DNA from: Micrococcales bacterium
GTDB taxonomy: Bacteria; Actinomycetota; Actinomycetes; Actinomycetales; Cellulomonadaceae
Direction of reading: 5' to 3'
NCBI GenBank assembly: GCA_009785115.1
Contig: WQWY01000014.1
Coordinates: forward strand, 1 to 64,000
DNA length: 64,000 nucleotides
Shown: positions 38,908 through 48,034 of the stretch, piece after piece
How the letters are laid out: each line of letters starts with the position of its first letter
Position numbering within the stretch: the first letter of the stretch is position 1
Notes under the pieces: generated by a model
Told to the model about the DNA's origin: nothing
Database searches by the model: none
Seen by the model: the letters and a program-made list of their open reading frames with translations, nothing else
Translations under genes and position numbers: made by a program

Positions 38908-40083
38908 TCAGGCTCCGCCCAGCGCCAAGAACTGCTCGGTGTACCTGGTGTACTCGTCGGCGGTGAACCCTCGGACGAGCGGGGCCTTGGCCAGCAGCTC
39001 TTCGGTGGGGAAGATCATCGGGTCGTCCACCAGCTCCGGGTCGATCTTCTCCATCGCCTCCCGCGCGCCCTGCACCGGGGTGATGTAGTTGACATAGGCG
39101 GCGACCTCCGCCGCGACCTCGGGGTCGTAGTAGAAGTCGATCAGCTTCTGGGCGTCAGCCACCTGCTCCGAGGTCGAGGGCACCATGAAGTGGTCGGCCC
39201 AGATGACCCCGCCAGCCTCAGGCACCGCGAACTCGAAGAGCTCCTCGCCCGCGTCCTCGTTGAGCTGGGCGATGTCGCCGCTGTAGGCGATCACCGCCCA
39301 GGCGTCGCCGCTGAGCAGGTCCTCCTTGTAGGACTGGCCCTTGATCGTACGGATGTGCCCAGAGTCCAGGTGCCCCTTCAGCAGGTCCAGAGCGTTGCCC
39401 CACTCGTCGTCGCCCCACTCGCCTGACGGGTCGACACCCTGGGTCCACAGGACCAGCGCGACGGTCGAGGTGAACTCCGAGAGCAAGGAGACCTTCCCCG
39501 CGAGCTCGGGACGCCACAGGTCGTCCACCTCCTTCAGCCCAGCGGGGACCTTGTCCTTGCGCCACGCGATCCCGCTGAAACCGGCCTGCCACGGCATGGT
39601 GCGCGTCCGGCCCGGGTCGTAGTCGGGGTTCTCCAGGCTCTCCAGGAGGTTCTTGGTGTTCGGCATCGCCGCACGGTCCAGAGTCTGGGTGTACCCCTGA
39701 CGCACCCACCGCTCCGCCATCCAGTCGGTGAGGGTGACCAGGTCGTAGCCGATGTCCTGCCCGTTGGCCAGGCGACCCCGGACCTTCCCGAAGAACATGT
39801 CGCAGTCTTCGACGTCCTCCAGGTAAGACACCTTGATGCCCGTCTCCTCCTGGAACCTGTCCAGCGTCGGGTACCTCGTCCCGTCGGTGTCCAGGTACAG
39901 CGGCCAGTTGCCCCACCGTAGGTAGCCCGCCCGACCGCCGCTGCCACCAGCGCAGCCTGACAACGCCGCCGCACCACCAGCAACACCCAGCAGGCCCAAG
40001 AACGACCGCCGCGACAGACCAGCAGCAGCGGCCCGCTCGGCCAGATCACGCAGCACAGGCTCAGGAACAGGGCGACGTCTCAT
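38908..40083 (-). CDS. potD: polyamine ABC transporter substrate-binding protein PotD, copy 1
   Basis: 391 residues from ATG 40083 (GAGAGGA upstream); longer in-frame starts exist but lack that signal. The N-terminus has a twin-arginine motif SRRSFLGL and a lipobox ending in LSGC, so it is probably a Tat-exported lipoprotein. The binding domain follows (YLRWGNWPLYLDTDGTRYPT ...). It is about three-quarters identical by eye to the gene directly upstream. Differences cluster in the first third of the mature domain and around DWMAERWV, regions that may shape the ligand pocket. Confidence 0.9.
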   Translation of the reverse strand: MRRRPVPEPVLRDLAERAAAAGLSRRSFLGLLGVAGGAAALSGCAGGSGGRAGYLRWGNWPLYLDTDGTRYPTLDRFQEETGIKVSYLEDVEDCDMFFGKVRGRLANGQDIGYDLVTLTDWMAERWVRQGYTQTLDRAAMPNTKNLLESLENPDYDPGRTRTMPWQAGFSGIAWRKDKVPAGLKEVDDLWRPELAGKVSLLSEFTSTVALVLWTQGVDPSGEWGDDEWGNALDLLKGHLDSGHIRTIKGQSYKEDLLSGDAWAVIAYSGDIAQLNEDAGEELFEFAVPEAGGVIWADHFMVPSTSEQVADAQKLIDFYYDPEVAAEVAAYVNYITPVQGAREAMEKIDPELVDDPMIFPTEELLAKAPLVRGFTADEYTRYTEQFLALGGA

Positions 40084-40231
40084 CTCGGTCCTCTCGAGGC
40101 TCGACCTCACCTCCGAGGTGGGTGAAGTCATTGCATCGAAACGTACCGGAATGTCCACGGCTGGCCGACCCGTCACCCCTGGAGGGGCGGATCGCAGTCA
40201 TGGACTGCCCGATCGAGCACCCGTGTGCCCA

Positions 40232-40245
40232 GGGACGAACGTCCC
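40232..40245 (-). terminator. palindrome GGGACGAACGTCCC downstream of potD2
   Basis: Six-base arms around AA, 19 bases after the potD2 stop. A short hairpin or an operator; weak as a terminator. Confidence 0.3.
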
Positions 40246-40263
40246 AGAATCCTCCGTGGTGAG

Positions 40264-41463
40264 TCAGGCGCCGCCCAGCGTCAGGAAGCGCTCGGTGTAC
40301 CTGGTGTACTCGTCGGCGGTGAACCCTCGGACGAGCGGGGTCTTGGCCAGCATCTCGTCGGTGGGGAAGATCAGCGGGTCGTCCACCAGCTCCGGGTCGA
40401 TCTTCTCCATCGCCTCCCGCGCACCTTCCACCGGGGTGATGTAGTTGACCCAGGCGGCGACCGTCGCGGCCACCTCCGGGTCGTAGTAGAAGTCGATCAG
40501 CTTCTGAGCGCAGGTCAGCCGGTCCGAGGTCGAGGGGACCATGAAGTGGTCGCCCCACATGATCCCGCCAGCCTCAGGCACGACGAACTCGAAGAGCTCC
40601 TCACCCGCGTCCTGGTTGAGCTGGAAGATGTCGCCGCTGTAGGCCATCACCGCCCAGGCGTCCCCGCTGAGCAGGTCCTCCTTGTAGGACTGGCCCTTGA
40701 TCGTACGGATCTGACCGGACTCCAGGTGCTCCCTCACGACCTCGAGCGCCGCCTCGAACTCGTCGTCACCCCAGTCGCTCGACGGGTCGACACCCTGCGA
40801 CCACATGACCATCGAGATGGTGTCCTGGAACTCGGAGAGCACCTCCACCTTGCCGGCCAGGTCGGGATCCCACAGGTCGTCCAGGCTCTTCAGCCCGCGG
40901 GGCACCCTGTCCTTGCGCCAGGCGATCCCGCTCAGGCCGGTCTGCCACGGCATCGACCGCGTACGGCCCGGGTCGTAGTCCGGGTTCTCCAGGCTCGCGA
41001 GCAGGTTCTTGGTGTTCGGCATCGCCGCACGGTCCAAGGTCTGGGCATACCCCTGGCCCACCCATCGAGCCACCATCGGGTCGGAGAGGGTGACCAGGTC
41101 GTAGCCGATGTCCTGCCCGTTGGCCAGACGACCCCGGACCTTCCCGAAGAAGGAGGCGTTGTCCTCGATGTCCTCCATGTAGGACACCTTGATGCCCGAC
41201 TCCTCCTGGAACCTCAGCAGCGACGGGTAGGTGTTGACGTCGTCGTCCGACATGTCCAGGTACAGCGGCCAGTTGCCCCAGCGCAGGTAGCCGGACCGAT
41301 CAGCACCAGCACCGGAGCAGGCCGACAGCGCTGCCGCACCACCGACGACGCCCATCAGCCCCAGGAACGACCGCCGCGACAGACCAGCAGCGGCGGCCCG
41401 CTCGGCCAGGTCTCGCAGCACAGGCTCGGGGACGGGACGCCGTCTCGTCGACCCACCTCTCAT
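40264..41463 (-). CDS. potD: polyamine ABC transporter substrate-binding protein PotD, copy 2
   Basis: 399 residues from ATG 41463, with GAGGGG upstream. It has the same architecture as copy 1: Tat motif SRRSFLGL, lipobox ending LSAC, then YLRWGNWPLYLDMSDDDVNT and the PotD fold. Long stretches match copy 1, for example the final 30 residues and the GQDIGYDLVTL and KGQSYKEDLLSGDAWAV segments. The two copies share an upstream GGACA-N6/7-GGTACGTT element, so the promoter region was duplicated too. First gene of the minus-strand pot cluster, divergent from the Lrp gene. Confidence 0.9.
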   Translation of the reverse strand: MRGGSTRRRPVPEPVLRDLAERAAAAGLSRRSFLGLMGVVGGAAALSACSGAGADRSGYLRWGNWPLYLDMSDDDVNTYPSLLRFQEESGIKVSYMEDIEDNASFFGKVRGRLANGQDIGYDLVTLSDPMVARWVGQGYAQTLDRAAMPNTKNLLASLENPDYDPGRTRSMPWQTGLSGIAWRKDRVPRGLKSLDDLWDPDLAGKVEVLSEFQDTISMVMWSQGVDPSSDWGDDEFEAALEVVREHLESGQIRTIKGQSYKEDLLSGDAWAVMAYSGDIFQLNQDAGEELFEFVVPEAGGIMWGDHFMVPSTSDRLTCAQKLIDFYYDPEVAATVAAWVNYITPVEGAREAMEKIDPELVDDPLIFPTDEMLAKTPLVRGFTADEYTRYTERFLTLGGA

Positions 41464-41773
41464 CGTTCACCCCTCAAGGTCTCGTTGGCTCGCACCGATG
41501 GCGACGTTCTCGTGGCAACGTACCGCCCTTGTCCGGTTTGCCACCTTCGTTCGGGCCCCTCGATCTGACAAGAGCGGCCCAGGGAAGTCGTTCCACCATC
41601 GATCGTAGACATACATACGGGACGAAAGTCCTGGTGTCCCAACGTCTGAGATCGCGCATATGCCCAGCTCAGAGGCACTTTTGGCGAAGGGGCCACCCTC
41701 TCGAGAGAGTCGTGACCCCTCTTCACCCCCTCCTGACCGAGAGCCCTCATCCATCGCCTCAAATCTTGCATGT

Positions 41774-41791
41774 TGACGGATTTCGTTGTCA
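41774..41791. promoter_or_regulatory. Lrp-box-like dyad 1
   Basis: TGACGGATTTCGTTGTCA: outer arms TGAC and GTCA, with a left half identical over 9 bases to the perfect palindrome 62 bp downstream. Confidence 0.45.
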
Positions 41792-41835
41792 CGAGAGCCT
41801 TAGATGAAGGATCTCGTCTTCGATCCGCCTCCTGG

Positions 41836-41850
41836 TGACGGATTCCGTCA
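41836..41850. promoter_or_regulatory. Lrp-box-like dyad 2, perfect 15-bp palindrome
   Basis: TGACGGATTCCGTCA: TGACGGA and TCCGTCA around one T, about 70 bp before the Lrp-type gene start. Related sequences precede gabT, which suggests one regulon. Confidence 0.55.
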
Positions 41851-41920
41851 TCTCACGGCCTGTCGCTGCGTGGAGCGTGCTCGCTTGCGCTCGCCGTACG
41901 ACGACAGGCACGATCCAGCG

Positions 41921-42388
41921 ATGACCACCCCGTCGTCCAAGCCGCACCTCGACGCGACCACGAAGGCGCTCATCGAACAGCTCCAGCAGGACGGGCGGCG
42001 CTCTTTCGCGGAGATCGGCCGCGCTGTCGGCCTGTCCGAGTCGACGGTGCGCCGACGGGTGGAGCAGCTGGCCGAGGCCGGCATCATGCAGATCGTCGCG
42101 GTGACCGACCCTCTGCAGGTCGGCTTCCCGCGTCAGGCCATGATCGGCGTGACCACCGACGGAGACACCCGGCTGGTCACCGCGGCGCTCGCCGCGATCG
42201 ACGAGGTCGGCTATGTGGTGAGCACCGCCGGCGGCTTCGACGTGCTGATCGAGGTGGTGTGCGAGGACGACGAGCACCTGCTCGATCTCCTGAACTCTAG
42301 GATCCGGGCGATCCCAGGGGTACGGTCCACCGAGACGTTCGTCTACCTGAAGCTCCACAAGCAGAAGTACGACTGGGGAACCCGATGA
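41921..42388 (+). CDS. Lrp/AsnC family transcriptional regulator
   Basis: 155 residues from ATG 41921. The N-terminal helix-turn-helix reads LIEQLQQDGRRSFAEIGRAVGLSESTVRRRVEQL. The C-terminal RAM ligand-binding domain includes GVTTDGDTRLVTAALAAIDEV and GFDVLIEVVCEDDEHLLDLL. The stop overlaps the aminotransferase start (ATGA). Its place between two divergent polyamine operons and the dyads upstream make it the likely local regulator, probably responding to an amine or amino acid. The ligand is not deducible. An upstream in-frame ATG at 41804 would add a poor-quality 39-residue extension. Confidence 0.88.
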   Translation: MTTPSSKPHLDATTKALIEQLQQDGRRSFAEIGRAVGLSESTVRRRVEQLAEAGIMQIVAVTDPLQVGFPRQAMIGVTTDGDTRLVTAALAAIDEVGYVVSTAGGFDVLIEVVCEDDEHLLDLLNSRIRAIPGVRSTETFVYLKLHKQKYDWGTR

Positions 42389-43770
42389 CACCGAGCACCT
42401 CACCAGCACCGAGCACCTCACGCGAGGACGCGGCCCGAGCCCACCTCTGGGGTCACTTCACGCCCGCCTCGTGGTGGGCCGACAAGGTCCCGACCGTCGT
42501 CAGGGGCTCCGGCCACCGCATCTGGGACACGGACGGCAAGCAGTACCTCGACGGCCTGGCGGGCCTGTTCACGGTCCAGGTGGGCCACGGCCGGGCCGAG
42601 ATGGCCGCCGCGGCGGCGAGGCAGGCCGAGCAGCTGGCGTTCTTCCCGCTGTGGTCCTACGCCCACCCGGCCGCGATCGACCTCGCCGAGCGCCTGGCTG
42701 GCTACGCCCCCGAGCCGCTGAACCGGGTGTTCTTCACCACCGGCGGCGGCGAGGCCGTGGAGTCGGCGATGAAGCTCGCCAAGCAGTACTGGTCGCTGCG
42801 CGGGCGTCCCGGCAAGACGAAGGTGATCTCCCGTGCGGTCGCCTACCACGGGACCACCCACGGCGCGCTGTCGCTGACCAGCCTGCCCGACATCAAGACG
42901 GTGTACGAGCCGCTGGTGCCCGGTGCCCTGAAGGTCCCGAACACCAACATCTACCGGGCTGACGAGCAGCTGCGCGACGACCCGAAGGCGTTCGGGGTGT
43001 GGGCGGCGAACCGGGTGGCCGAGGCGATCGAGATCGAGGGGCCCGACACGGTCGCCGCCGTGTTCGTCGAGCCCGTGCAGAACGCCGGCGGGTGCTTCCC
43101 GCCGCCCCCGGGCTACTTCGAGCGGCTGCGTGAGATCTGCGACACCTACGACGTGCTGCTGGTCTCTGACGAGGTCATCTCCGCGTTCGGCCGGATCGGA
43201 GAGATCTTCGGGTGCGTCGAGCTCGGCTACGTGCCCGACATCATCACCTGCGCCAAGGGCCTGACCTCGGGCTACTCCCCCCTAGGCGCGATGATCGTCT
43301 CCGACGAGGTGTACGAGCCCTTCGCCGACGGCTCAGCGACCTTCTTGCACGGCTACACCTTCGGCGGGCACCCGGTGTCGTGCGCGGTCGGGCTGGCCAA
43401 CCTCGACATCTTCGAGTCGGAGAACCTGGTCGACCACGTGCACGAGCACGCCCCGGCGTTCCGCACCACGCTGGAGAGGCTGCTCGACCTGCCGATCGTC
43501 GGTGACGTGCGAGGCATGGGCTTCTTCTACGGCATCGAGCTCGTCAAGGACAAGACCACCCGCGAGTCGTTCTCCGACGACGAGGCGGCGCGCATCCTCA
43601 AGGGCTTCGTCTCCCCTGCCCTGTTCGAGGGCGGCCTGTACTGCCGTGCCGACGACCGGGGGGACCCCGTCATCCAGCTGGCTCCCCCGCTGACGGTGGG
43701 CCCGGCAGAGTTCGACGAGATGGAGCGCATCCTGCGCTCGGTGCTGACCCAGGCCTGGGACCGGCTCTGA
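42385..43770 (+). CDS. class III aminotransferase, putrescine/omega-amino acid type
   Basis: 461 residues, PLP fold type I. Conserved features: FFTTGGGEAVESAMKLAKQY, AYHGTTHGA, the VSDEVISAFGRIG segment with the PLP aspartate and catalytic Lys291 in CAKGLTSGYSPLG. The FTPASWW and HGYTFGGHPVSCA motifs resemble putrescine--pyruvate aminotransferases (SpuC) and beta-alanine transaminases. With pot genes, a PuuB-like protein and gabT nearby, putrescine to 4-aminobutanal is the best guess. It is translationally coupled to the Lrp gene in front and the flavoprotein behind. The 5' end carries an exact-start 18-bp duplication (PSTSPA/PSTSRE). Confidence 0.85.
   Translation: MTPSTSPAPSTSREDAARAHLWGHFTPASWWADKVPTVVRGSGHRIWDTDGKQYLDGLAGLFTVQVGHGRAEMAAAAARQAEQLAFFPLWSYAHPAAIDLAERLAGYAPEPLNRVFFTTGGGEAVESAMKLAKQYWSLRGRPGKTKVISRAVAYHGTTHGALSLTSLPDIKTVYEPLVPGALKVPNTNIYRADEQLRDDPKAFGVWAANRVAEAIEIEGPDTVAAVFVEPVQNAGGCFPPPPGYFERLREICDTYDVLLVSDEVISAFGRIGEIFGCVELGYVPDIITCAKGLTSGYSPLGAMIVSDEVYEPFADGSATFLHGYTFGGHPVSCAVGLANLDIFESENLVDHVHEHAPAFRTTLERLLDLPIVGDVRGMGFFYGIELVKDKTTRESFSDDEAARILKGFVSPALFEGGLYCRADDRGDPVIQLAPPLTVGPAEFDEMERILRSVLTQAWDRL
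42389..42424. repeat. 18-bp tandem duplication at the aminotransferase 5' end
   Basis: CACCGAGCACCTCACCAG (42389-42406) is followed by CACCGAGCACCTCACGCG (42407-42424): the first 15 bases are identical. It starts two bases after the ATG. Confidence 0.85.
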
Positions 43771-45149
43771 TGGACGGCCCCCGGGCCCTGTCGCTGTGGT
43801 GGGACCAGGTCGTCACCGACGACCCGGCGGCAGCGGAGCCCGGGGAGCCGTTGGACGGCGACACCGCGGCGGACGTCACGATCGTCGGCGGTGGGCTCAC
43901 CGGGCTGTGGACCGCCTACTACCTGCACGAGGCCGATCCCTCGCTGGACGTGCTGGTGATCGAGGCCGAGCGGGTGGGGTTCGGCGCCTCGGGGCGCAAC
44001 GGAGGCTGGTGCTCGGCGCTCTTCCCGGCCGCGGGCTCCCGCCTGGCCCGCCGCTACGGCGCCGAGGCAGCCCGGTCGATGCGCGCCGCGATGCGCGACA
44101 CGGTGGTCGAGGTGGGCCGTGCCGCGTCCGCCGAGGGCATCGACTGCGACTTCCACGCCGGCGGGTCGCTGACGCTGGCACGCAGCCGGCCACAGCTGGA
44201 GCGGATCGAGGCCGCCGTCGCCGAGGACCACCGCTGGGGTGACCAGACCGTGCTGCTCTCCGCCGCCGAGGCGAGCGCGCGGGCTGACGCCACCGGGGTC
44301 CGCGGCGGGTCGTGGACGCCCGACAGCGCCCGCGTCCAGCCGTTGCGCCTGGTGCGGGGCCTGGCCGAGGTGGTGCGCGCGAGGGGGGTCCGCGTCGCCG
44401 AGCGGACCCGGGTGACCCAGATCGCCCCCGGAGCCGTCCTCACCGACCACGGCCGGGTCCGCACGCGCTGGTCGGTGCGGGCCACCGAGGCGTGGACACC
44501 GCGGATCCCCGGGGCGCACCGGGAGATCGCACCGGTGTACTCCTTGATGGTCGCGACCGAGCCCCTGGACGACGCCACCTGGGGACGCATCGGCCTGGCC
44601 GGCTCGGAGACCTTCGCCGACGCTCGCAACGTCATCGTCTACGGGCAGCGCACCGCTGACGGACGGATCGCGTTCGGCGGGCGCGGCGCACCGTACCACC
44701 GGGGTTCTCGGGTCTCACCGGCGTTCGACCGCGACGAGCGGGTGTTCGCGAACCTGCGTGCCGTGCTGGTCGAGATGTTCCCCACGCTGGCCGGGGTGGA
44801 GATCACCCACGCCTGGGGCGGGCCGGTGGGCGTCCCTCGCGACTGGTGCGCCTCGGTGGGGCTCGACGCGCGCACCGGGCAGGGCTGGGCGGGCGGCTAC
44901 GTCGGCGACGGGGTGTCCACCGCCAACCTGGCGGGGCGGACCCTGGCCGACCTCGTCACCGGCGCCCGCACCCCGCTGGTCTCGCTGCCCTGGGTCGGCC
45001 ACCGCTCGCCGCGCTGGGAACCTGAGCCGCTGCGCTGGGCAGGTATCACCGCTGGTCTCAAGGTCGCCGAGCGGGCCGACGCCGCGGAGCGGACCACCGG
45101 CCGCCGCTCACGTCTCGAGCCGGTGCTCGCCCGGCTCACGAGCCGCTGA
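43770..45149 (+). CDS. FAD-dependent amine oxidoreductase (PuuB/DAO family)
   Basis: 459 residues, coupled to the aminotransferase by TGATG. The N-terminal dinucleotide motif is VTIVGGGLTGLWTAYYL (near residue 36), followed by GFGASGRNGGWCS, characteristic of the PuuB/glycine-oxidase-like DAO family. Near the C-terminus GYVGDGVSTANLAGRTLADL closes the FAD site. PuuB oxidises gamma-glutamylputrescine, but no PuuA or PuuD is seen here, so the substrate may be another amine. Third gene of the Lrp-aminotransferase-oxidoreductase operon. Confidence 0.85.
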   Translation: MDGPRALSLWWDQVVTDDPAAAEPGEPLDGDTAADVTIVGGGLTGLWTAYYLHEADPSLDVLVIEAERVGFGASGRNGGWCSALFPAAGSRLARRYGAEAARSMRAAMRDTVVEVGRAASAEGIDCDFHAGGSLTLARSRPQLERIEAAVAEDHRWGDQTVLLSAAEASARADATGVRGGSWTPDSARVQPLRLVRGLAEVVRARGVRVAERTRVTQIAPGAVLTDHGRVRTRWSVRATEAWTPRIPGAHREIAPVYSLMVATEPLDDATWGRIGLAGSETFADARNVIVYGQRTADGRIAFGGRGAPYHRGSRVSPAFDRDERVFANLRAVLVEMFPTLAGVEITHAWGGPVGVPRDWCASVGLDARTGQGWAGGYVGDGVSTANLAGRTLADLVTGARTPLVSLPWVGHRSPRWEPEPLRWAGITAGLKVAERADAAERTTGRRSRLEPVLARLTSR

Positions 45150-45172
45150 CAGGACGGGCTGCCGGCGAGAGC

Positions 45173-46363
45173 CTAGACCCGGACCAGAAGCTCTTCCGCA
45201 CGGGCACGAGCCCAGGCGTCGGCGTCCAGGACGTCGTCCAGCACGACGCCGGCCACGACACCGTCGTGCTCACCGAGCACCCGCTCCACCGTGGCGACGA
45301 TGTCGAGGAAGCCGATCCGGCCTGCCAAGAACGCCTCGACGCACACCTCGTTGGCGGCGTTCAGCACCGCCGGGTGGGTGGCAGAGGCCGCGACGGCGGC
45401 ACGGGCGAGCCGCACGGCGCCGAACACCTCCTCGTCCAACGGCTCGAAAGTCCAGGCGACCGGGACGCTCCAGTCGCAGGTCGGCGCCGCGCCGTCCACA
45501 CGGTCGGGCCACCCCAGGCCGAGCGCGATGGGCAGGTGCATGTCAGGCGGAGACGCCTGGGCGATGGTCGCCCCGTCGACGAACTCCACCATCGAGTGGA
45601 CCACCGACTGCGGGTGCACCACCACCGCGATCTGCTCGGTCGGGACCTCGAACAGCAGGTGGGCCTCGATGAGCTCGAGCGCCTTGTTCATCATGGTCGC
45701 GGAGCTCACGGTGACCCACGGCCCCATCTGCCAGGTCGGGTGCGCCAGAGCCTGGGCCGGCGTGACGTCGACGAGACGTTCGCGCGACCATCCGCGGAAC
45801 GGCCCGCCGGAGGCCGTGAGGATCAGACGACGCACCTCACCACGGGTGCCTGCCTGCAGGCACTGGGCGATCGCCGAGTGCTCGGAGTCGACCGGGACGA
45901 TCTGGCCAGACCCCAGCTTCGCGGCCTTGACCAGCGAGCCGCCGACGACCAGCGACTCCTTGTTGGCCAGGGCCACGGTGGTCCCCGCCCCCAGCGCGGC
46001 CAGCGTCGGAGCGAGCCCGACCGCACCGGTGATGCCGTTGAGCACGACGTCGGCGGGCCGCGCGGCCAGCTCGGCAGCCGCGTCAGCACCTGCCAGCACC
46101 TCGACGTCCTTGGCCGACCAGCCGGGATAGGTGACGGTCTGGTGCTCCAGGGCGTCGCGCAGCGCCCCGACCGCGTGGACGTCAGCCACCGCGACCGACC
46201 CGACGCCCAGCACCGCGGCCTGACGAGCCAGGGTCACCAGGTCAGAGCCACCGGCGGCCAGACCGGTCACCACGAAACGCCCGGGGTTGTTCAGCACCAC
46301 GTCGACAGCCTGCGTGCCTACCGACCCGGTGGAACCCAGGAGCGTGACAGCGCGACGACTCAT
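45173..46363 (-). CDS. dxr: 1-deoxy-D-xylulose 5-phosphate reductoisomerase
   Basis: NADPH-dependent first committed step of the MEP isoprenoid pathway. 396 residues from ATG 46363, chosen because it follows the stop of the gene in front and has GGAG upstream. Motifs: [16 protein letters not shown] for [31 protein letters not shown] for the metal, [10 protein letters not shown], and [20 protein letters not shown]. It would normally be followed by rseP and ispG; the 11-kb polyamine island now separates them. Confidence 0.96.
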   Translation of the reverse strand: MSRRAVTLLGSTGSVGTQAVDVVLNNPGRFVVTGLAAGGSDLVTLARQAAVLGVGSVAVADVHAVGALRDALEHQTVTYPGWSAKDVEVLAGADAAAELAARPADVVLNGITGAVGLAPTLAALGAGTTVALANKESLVVGGSLVKAAKLGSGQIVPVDSEHSAIAQCLQAGTRGEVRRLILTASGGPFRGWSRERLVDVTPAQALAHPTWQMGPWVTVSSATMMNKALELIEAHLLFEVPTEQIAVVVHPQSVVHSMVEFVDGATIAQASPPDMHLPIALGLGWPDRVDGAAPTCDWSVPVAWTFEPLDEEVFGAVRLARAAVAASATHPAVLNAANEVCVEAFLAGRIGFLDIVATVERVLGEHDGVVAGVVLDDVLDADAWARARAEELLVRV

Positions 46364-46370
46364 CTGGACC

Positions 46371-46922
46371 TCACTCCACACCGAGCAGCACGTCGACGGC
46401 CCGAGCCAGGAACGCGTCGACCGAGTCCTCGTCGTAGGCGTTCTTCCCGCGTCGGGCGCGGAACGTCGCGACCCTCACCTCGGCCGCCGTCAACGGCACG
46501 CCGTTGTCGAAGTACGCGACGAGGCGCCGGCACAGCGCGTCGACGTCGGCCGGCTCATACCCATGACCCCGGCGGGGTGGGGCGAACCGGTCGCCCTCCG
46601 GCCTGCCCAGGCGCCCGTAGAGGGTGCTGGCCCGCTCGCCGAGCCTGTTCATCCACGCCTTCTGCCCGTGCCTGCCGACGAACTCCGCCCGGGCCCGGGC
46701 GATGAACGCCTGCTCCAGCCGGTCCAGCGCCGCGTCCACCGCGCTGGTGATGTACCCGCCGCGGACCAGACCGAAGCCGACCCGACGCACGTCCATGGCG
46801 TTCAGGGCCTCGCCTGGGGCCTTCTCGTAGAGCTGGCGGGCATGGGCGAAGAACTCGTCGACCTCCTCGCGGTCGTAGCCGCGCCTGAGCCTGCTCACCG
46901 TGCGGAACATCGCGCCGCTCAC
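46371..46922 (-). CDS. DivIVA-domain-like protein
   Basis: About 183 residues from GTG 46922, which has GGAGG upstream and overlaps the rlmN stop (GTGA); ATG 46910 is the alternative. Two copies of a DivIVA N-terminal motif are seen: [28 protein letters not shown] near the start, and [28 protein letters not shown] at the end. Such tandem motifs occur in actinobacterial proteins of unknown role, conserved between rlmN and dxr. Unlike Wag31 it has no long coiled coil, so a polar-growth function is doubtful. Confidence 0.8.
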   Translation of the reverse strand: MSGAMFRTVSRLRRGYDREEVDEFFAHARQLYEKAPGEALNAMDVRRVGFGLVRGGYITSAVDAALDRLEQAFIARARAEFVGRHGQKAWMNRLGERASTLYGRLGRPEGDRFAPPRRGHGYEPADVDALCRRLVAYFDNGVPLTAAEVRVATFRARRGKNAYDEDSVDAFLARAVDVLLGVE

Positions 46923-48034
46923 TCGTCCTCCGCTCCTGCCAGCTGGCCGCACGCGCCGTCGATCTCGCTGCCCCTGGTGTCCCGCACCGTCGTGGGGACA
47001 CCGTGCTTGCGCAAGCGTGCCACGAACTCCGCCTCGACGCTGGGCTCTGAGGCCGTCCACCGCGAGCCGGGCACCGGGTTCAGCGGGATCGGGTTGGCGT
47101 GCACCCAGCCGCGACCGCGCGCGGCGAGCAGCTCACCGAGCAGGTCCGCACGCCACGCCTGGTCGTTGACGTCACGCATGAGGGCGTACTCGATCGAGAC
47201 CCGCCGGCCGGTCGCCTCGAAGTACCGGTACGCGGCGTCGAGCACCTTGGCGACGCCCCACCGGGTGTTGACCGGCACCAGCTCCGACCGCAGCTCGTCG
47301 TCCGGCGCGTGCAGCGACAGCGCGAGAGTGAGCGGCAACCCCTCGGCAGCGAGCTTGTCGATGCCGGGCACCAGGCCGGCGGTCGAGACCGTGACGTTGC
47401 GCGCGGAGATGCCGAACCCCTCAGGAGAGGGCGCGACGATCGCCCGCACGGCGGCGATCATCCGTGCGTAGTTCGCCATGGGCTCCCCCATGCCCATGAG
47501 CACGACGTTCGACAGGCGCCCCGGCCCGCCGGGAAGCTCTCCGGCGGCCATCGCGGCAGCGGCGGCACGGACCTGCTCGACCATCTCGCCGGCCGACAGG
47601 TTGCGCGTCAGCCCCTGCTGCCCCGTCGCGCAGAACGCGCAGGCCAGGCCGCACCCCACCTGGCTGGACAGGCACAGCGTGGCGCGGCGGGGGTAGCGCA
47701 TCAGCACCGACTCCACCAACGCCCCGTCGTGCAGCCGCCACAGCGTCTTGACCGTGGTCCCCTGGTCGGCGTCGAGCGTACGGACGGGCGTCAGCAGCGG
47801 CGGGAGCAGGTCGGCCGCCAGCGTCTCGCGCGCTGCCACCGGGAGGTCGGTCATCGCAGCGGGGTCGCGGGTCAGGCGGTCGAAGTAGTGCGTGGCCAGC
47901 TGCTTGGCCCGAAAGCCGGGGTGGCCGCGCTCGACCACAGCCCGCACCCGCTCGGCCGGGGTGAGATCAGCCAGGTGCAGCGGCGGGCGGCTCCTGAGCC
48001 TCGCGTGGGAGCCGGCCAGGTCGAGCGCGTTCAT
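46919..48034 (-). CDS. rlmN: dual-specificity 23S rRNA/tRNA methyltransferase RlmN
   Basis: Radical SAM enzyme that methylates C2 of A2503 in 23S rRNA and A37 in some tRNAs. 371 residues. The cluster motif [11 protein letters not shown], the SAM-binding [12 protein letters not shown], and [13 protein letters not shown] are present. The methyl-carrying cysteine is probably in [12 protein letters not shown] at the end. The ATG 48034 overlaps the cdsA stop (ATGA). Confidence 0.95.
   Translation of the reverse strand: MNALDLAGSHARLRSRPPLHLADLTPAERVRAVVERGHPGFRAKQLATHYFDRLTRDPAAMTDLPVAARETLAADLLPPLLTPVRTLDADQGTTVKTLWRLHDGALVESVLMRYPRRATLCLSSQVGCGLACAFCATGQQGLTRNLSAGEMVEQVRAAAAAMAAGELPGGPGRLSNVVLMGMGEPMANYARMIAAVRAIVAPSPEGFGISARNVTVSTAGLVPGIDKLAAEGLPLTLALSLHAPDDELRSELVPVNTRWGVAKVLDAAYRYFEATGRRVSIEYALMRDVNDQAWRADLLGELLAARGRGWVHANPIPLNPVPGSRWTASEPSVEAEFVARLRKHGVPTTVRDTRGSEIDGACGQLAGAEDE

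Larger units (their letters stand above)
41464..41920. other. 457-bp divergent regulatory gap between potD2 and the Lrp-type gene
   Basis: No gene is supported: the short frames here lack domains and good starts. The gap is less GC-rich than its surroundings. It holds a small GGAC GAAA GTCC hairpin near 41619-41630, two Lrp-like dyads (41774-41791 and 41836-41850) and a GGATC/GATCC inverted repeat near 41809-41826. Both divergent transcripts probably start here. Confidence 0.5.

Noticed and set aside
41464..41800. Short minus-strand open frames between potD2 and the Lrp-type gene
   Set aside because: They overlap one another in different frames, have no start signals or domains, and lie in a region rich in regulatory dyads.
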